Shown here one piece after another: positions 4,421 to 6,196 of a stretch of DNA of 6,196 nucleotides. Both the position numbers and the translations under genes were made by a program. Where the stretch lies: the NCBI GenBank assembly GCA_947624315.1, contig CANQJU010000072.1, positions 1-6,196 on the forward strand, given 5' to 3'. Positions within the stretch are counted from its first letter, which is position 1. Each line of letters opens with the position of its first letter. Source of the DNA: an uncultured Bacilli bacterium (GTDB lineage Bacteria > Bacillota_I > Bacilli_A > ML615J-28 > CAG-698). Below the pieces are notes generated by a model. The model worked only from the letters and a program-made list of their open reading frames with translations. It searched no databases and was not told where the DNA came from.

Positions 4421-5776
4421 ATGTTATATCGTAAGATTGAATCATTTATTCGAAATCATTTAGAGACTAAAAATAACAAAGTGCTATTAATCGAAGGAGC
4501 TCGCCAAATTGGGAAAACATATATAATTCGCAAAGTTGCAAAAGAACTATTTGAGAACTATATTGAAGTAAACTTTGTGACTGATTCAGTGGGAACAAAA
4601 CTATTTGAGAAAGTTAATTCTATTGAAGATTTTTATTTTGCACTTAGCACTATCGCTGGTGACAAAATGAAAGAGCGTGAAAATACAATTGTTTTTATTG
4701 ATGAAATTCAAGAGTACCCACAGTTTATAACTTTGTTAAAATTTTTGAAAGAGGATAATCGCTTTGAATATGTGGCAAGTGGATATTTGCTTGGAGTAAC
4801 ATTAGCTGAAACTACATCTATTCCGATTGGTTATATTCTTCGCAAAAGAATGTATCAACTTGACTTTGAAGAATTTTTAATAGCTAATGGTTTCTCACAA
4901 TCTGCAATATTATCTTTAGAAGAAAAATTCAAAGCTAAAGAATCACTTGAACCTGCGATGCATGAAAAGCTACTAGATTTATTTAAAAAGTATCTAATTG
5001 TGGGCGGTATGCCTGATTGTGTAAATACTTTTTTGTCTACTAGAAATGTTATGAGTATCAGACAAATTCAAACTGATATTATAGAGTTTTATAAGGCAGA
5101 TGCATCTAAAAGAGATGAAAATCGTAGATTGAAAATTCGTAGAATTTATGAAATGTTGCCTTCAGTTATGCAAAATGTTAAGAAACGCATTGTTGTGAAA
5201 GACATTGAAGGAATAAAAGGAAAGAGATATTCCAACTATGTTGATGAGCTTGATTATCTAATTAACAGTGGAATATCCAATGAAGCCAAATCTGTATCTA
5301 CACCAGTATATCCATTATGCCATTCTCAAAACAAAAACCTTTTGAAGCTTTATATGAATGATGTAGGATTACTTTCTAACCTATTATTCAAATATAATAC
5401 AAAGCCAATCATGGAAAATGTTCGCTCTGTTAATCTTGGTGCTTTGTATGAAACAGTAGTAGCTAGTCAACTCAAATCCCTTGGACACGATCTTTACTAT
5501 TATGATAATCGAAATAATGGTGAAGTTGATTTTTTGATTGATGACTATGAAAATTTAAAAGTTCTTCCAATTGAGGTAAAAAGTGGACGCGATTATAAAA
5601 TATATAATGCCACCAATCATTTATTGAAAAATTCTGATTGTCTTATATCTCAAAGTATTGTTTTTTATAATGAGCGTGAAATTAAAATAGTAGACAAACT
5701 AATCTACTATCCAATTTATTTTGTTATGTTTTTCAAAACAAATACCGATTATGGGAAAGATACAATATTACTTTAA
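4421..5776 (+). CDS. AAA_14/DUF4143-type ATPase
   Basis: A 451-aa predicted cytoplasmic ATPase. The N-terminal AAA domain has Walker A G-A-R-Q-I-G-K-T (26-33) and Walker B T-I-V-F-I-D-E (89-95), followed by I-Q-E. The C-terminal DUF4143-like region has L-Y-E (Glu344), G-E-V-D-F (Glu368, Asp370) and I-E-V-K-S-G (Glu385, Lys387); the D-x14-E-x-K spacing resembles a PD-(D/E)xK nuclease core. Length and domain order are normal for the family. Such ATPases occur in many copies in gut anaerobes and their cellular role is not established. The stretch A-S-G-Y-L-L-G (119-125) carries Tyr122 where I would expect Ser in related proteins, from memory. The ribosome binding site is AAAGGAG (4406-4412). The gene is monocistronic, with its own promoter and terminator, and has no evident functional link to its neighbours, so it may be a mobile accessory gene. 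Confidence 0.88.
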   Translation: MLYRKIESFIRNHLETKNNKVLLIEGARQIGKTYIIRKVAKELFENYIEVNFVTDSVGTKLFEKVNSIEDFYFALSTIAGDKMKERENTIVFIDEIQEYPQFITLLKFLKEDNRFEYVASGYLLGVTLAETTSIPIGYILRKRMYQLDFEEFLIANGFSQSAILSLEEKFKAKESLEPAMHEKLLDLFKKYLIVGGMPDCVNTFLSTRNVMSIRQIQTDIIEFYKADASKRDENRRLKIRRIYEMLPSVMQNVKKRIVVKDIEGIKGKRYSNYVDELDYLINSGISNEAKSVSTPVYPLCHSQNKNLLKLYMNDVGLLSNLLFKYNTKPIMENVRSVNLGALYETVVASQLKSLGHDLYYYDNRNNGEVDFLIDDYENLKVLPIEVKSGRDYKIYNATNHLLKNSDCLISQSIVFYNEREIKIVDKLIYYPIYFVMFFKTNTDYGKDTILL

Positions 5777-5795
5777 TTAAATTAAACATTATATT

Positions 5796-5819
5796 AAAAA
5801 AGAGGTTTCCCTCTTTTTT
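5796..5819. terminator. Bidirectional intrinsic terminator after the ATPase gene
   Basis: AAAAAAGAGG (5796-5805) pairs perfectly with CCTCTTTTTT (5810-5819) around a TTTC loop, giving a GC-anchored stem with an A-tract on one side and a T-tract on the other. It starts 20 nt after the ATPase stop and separates that gene from tdk. Confidence 0.85.
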
Positions 5820-5882
5820 GTTTTAATTCTGTAATGTTATATGCTGTGATAATAAATATTAATAACAAACTGATAATTCTCT

Positions 5883-5910
5883 TTCAAATTTAAAGATAAT
5901 GTTGTATAAT
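5883..5910 (+). promoter_or_regulatory. Probable tdk promoter
   Basis: A perfect TATAAT (5905-5910) lies 16 bp after TTCAAA (5883-5888), a four-of-six match to the -35 consensus. Transcription would start near 5917, leaving a very short leader before the tdk ribosome binding site. Confidence 0.5.
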
Positions 5911-5934
5911 AAAAGGCGAAAGGATATGGGCCAT

Positions 5935-6196
5935 ATGGATTTACAAATTAAAGACGGTTGGATTGAAGTGATTGCTGGAAGTATGTATGCGGGTAAAACA
6001 GAAGAACTTTTGCGTAGGATCAAAAGAATTGAGTATGCTAAAAAAGATGTTGTAGTTTTTAAACCTATTATTGATGATCGTTATAGTAAAGATGAAGTTG
6101 TTTCTCATAATAATCGTCGTGTTAAATCAGTTAATATTAATGAAGCTAAAGAGATATATCAATATTTTGAAAATCATCCTCTTCCATATGCAATTG
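5935..6196 (+). CDS. tdk: Thymidine kinase, N-terminal part (runs off the window)
   Basis: The first 87 codons of a type II (TK1-like) thymidine kinase, which phosphorylates thymidine with ATP in the dTMP salvage pathway in the cytoplasm. Seen here are G-W-I-E-V-I (8-13), the Walker A loop G-S-M-Y-A-G-K-T (15-22) followed by E-E-L-L-R-R, and F-K-P-I-I-D-D-R-Y (about 43-51). These are hallmarks of bacterial Tdk near its N-terminus. The C-terminal lid and zinc-binding cysteines fall outside the window. ATG 5935 is preferred because AAAGGA (5919-5924) is ten bases upstream. An in-frame ATG at 5926 would add three residues but lies almost on top of that site, though AAAAGG (5911-5916) could serve it. 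The gene has its own promoter after the ATPase terminator and is probably a chromosomal housekeeping neighbour rather than part of the secretion locus. Confidence 0.93.
   Translation, partial: MDLQIKDGWIEVIAGSMYAGKTEELLRRIKRIEYAKKDVVVFKPIIDDRYSKDEVVSHNNRRVKSVNINEAKEIYQYFENHPLPYAI

Overview
The window comes from a very AT-rich, low-GC Gram-positive bacterium (Bacillota). The evidence is AGGAGG-type ribosome binding sites, A/T-rich intergenic DNA with extended -10 promoters, a LysM cell-wall-binding segment, SipW-type signal peptidases with TasA-like substrates, and a Bacillota-type thymidine kinase. TGG encodes Trp, genes stop at TAA/TAG, and no in-frame TGA is used as sense, so the standard bacterial code fits. 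A gut-type member of Bacilli/Erysipelotrichia or Clostridia is plausible, but the sequence does not fix the genus.

Positions 1-232 hold the tail of an upstream terminator, a direct repeat and a good promoter (TTGATA-16-TATAAC with TG). Positions 233 to about 4038 form one co-directional unit: ER-type (SipW-like) signal peptidase A, TasA-like protein 1, TasA-like protein 2, SipW-like signal peptidase B, a third and more divergent TasA-like protein, and a short membrane/signal-peptide ORF followed in frame by a LysM domain from which it is separated by a single TAA stop. A hairpin/T-tract terminator closes the unit near 4065-4111. The second region is a stand-alone AAA ATPase of the AAA_14/DUF4143 type (4421-5776). 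It has its own strong promoter, whose -35 box is the last of three exact 13-bp repeats at 33-bp pitch, and its own bidirectional terminator. The window ends inside tdk (thymidine kinase, 5935 onward), which also has its own promoter.

The first unit reads as a dedicated export and surface-fibre locus, analogous in logic to sipW-tasA of Bacillus subtilis. Two membrane signal peptidases sit with four ORFs that all carry the same kind of export signal: a hydrophobic stretch, then G/V-T/S-x-x-small, then K/I-Y, at about residues 29-37. The TasA-like proteins are probable extracellular beta-sandwich matrix or fibre subunits, and the LysM protein would be a wall-binding partner if it is expressed.

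The main unexplained signals are: (i) a GC-rich (about 52%), highly pairable 91-nt island between tasA-like 1 and 2, probably a structured RNA; (ii) the in-frame TAA splitting the LysM protein; (iii) the 33-bp-phased repeat array at the ATPase promoter; (iv) signal-peptide DNA that is much better conserved between the two tasA-like paralogs than their mature domains.
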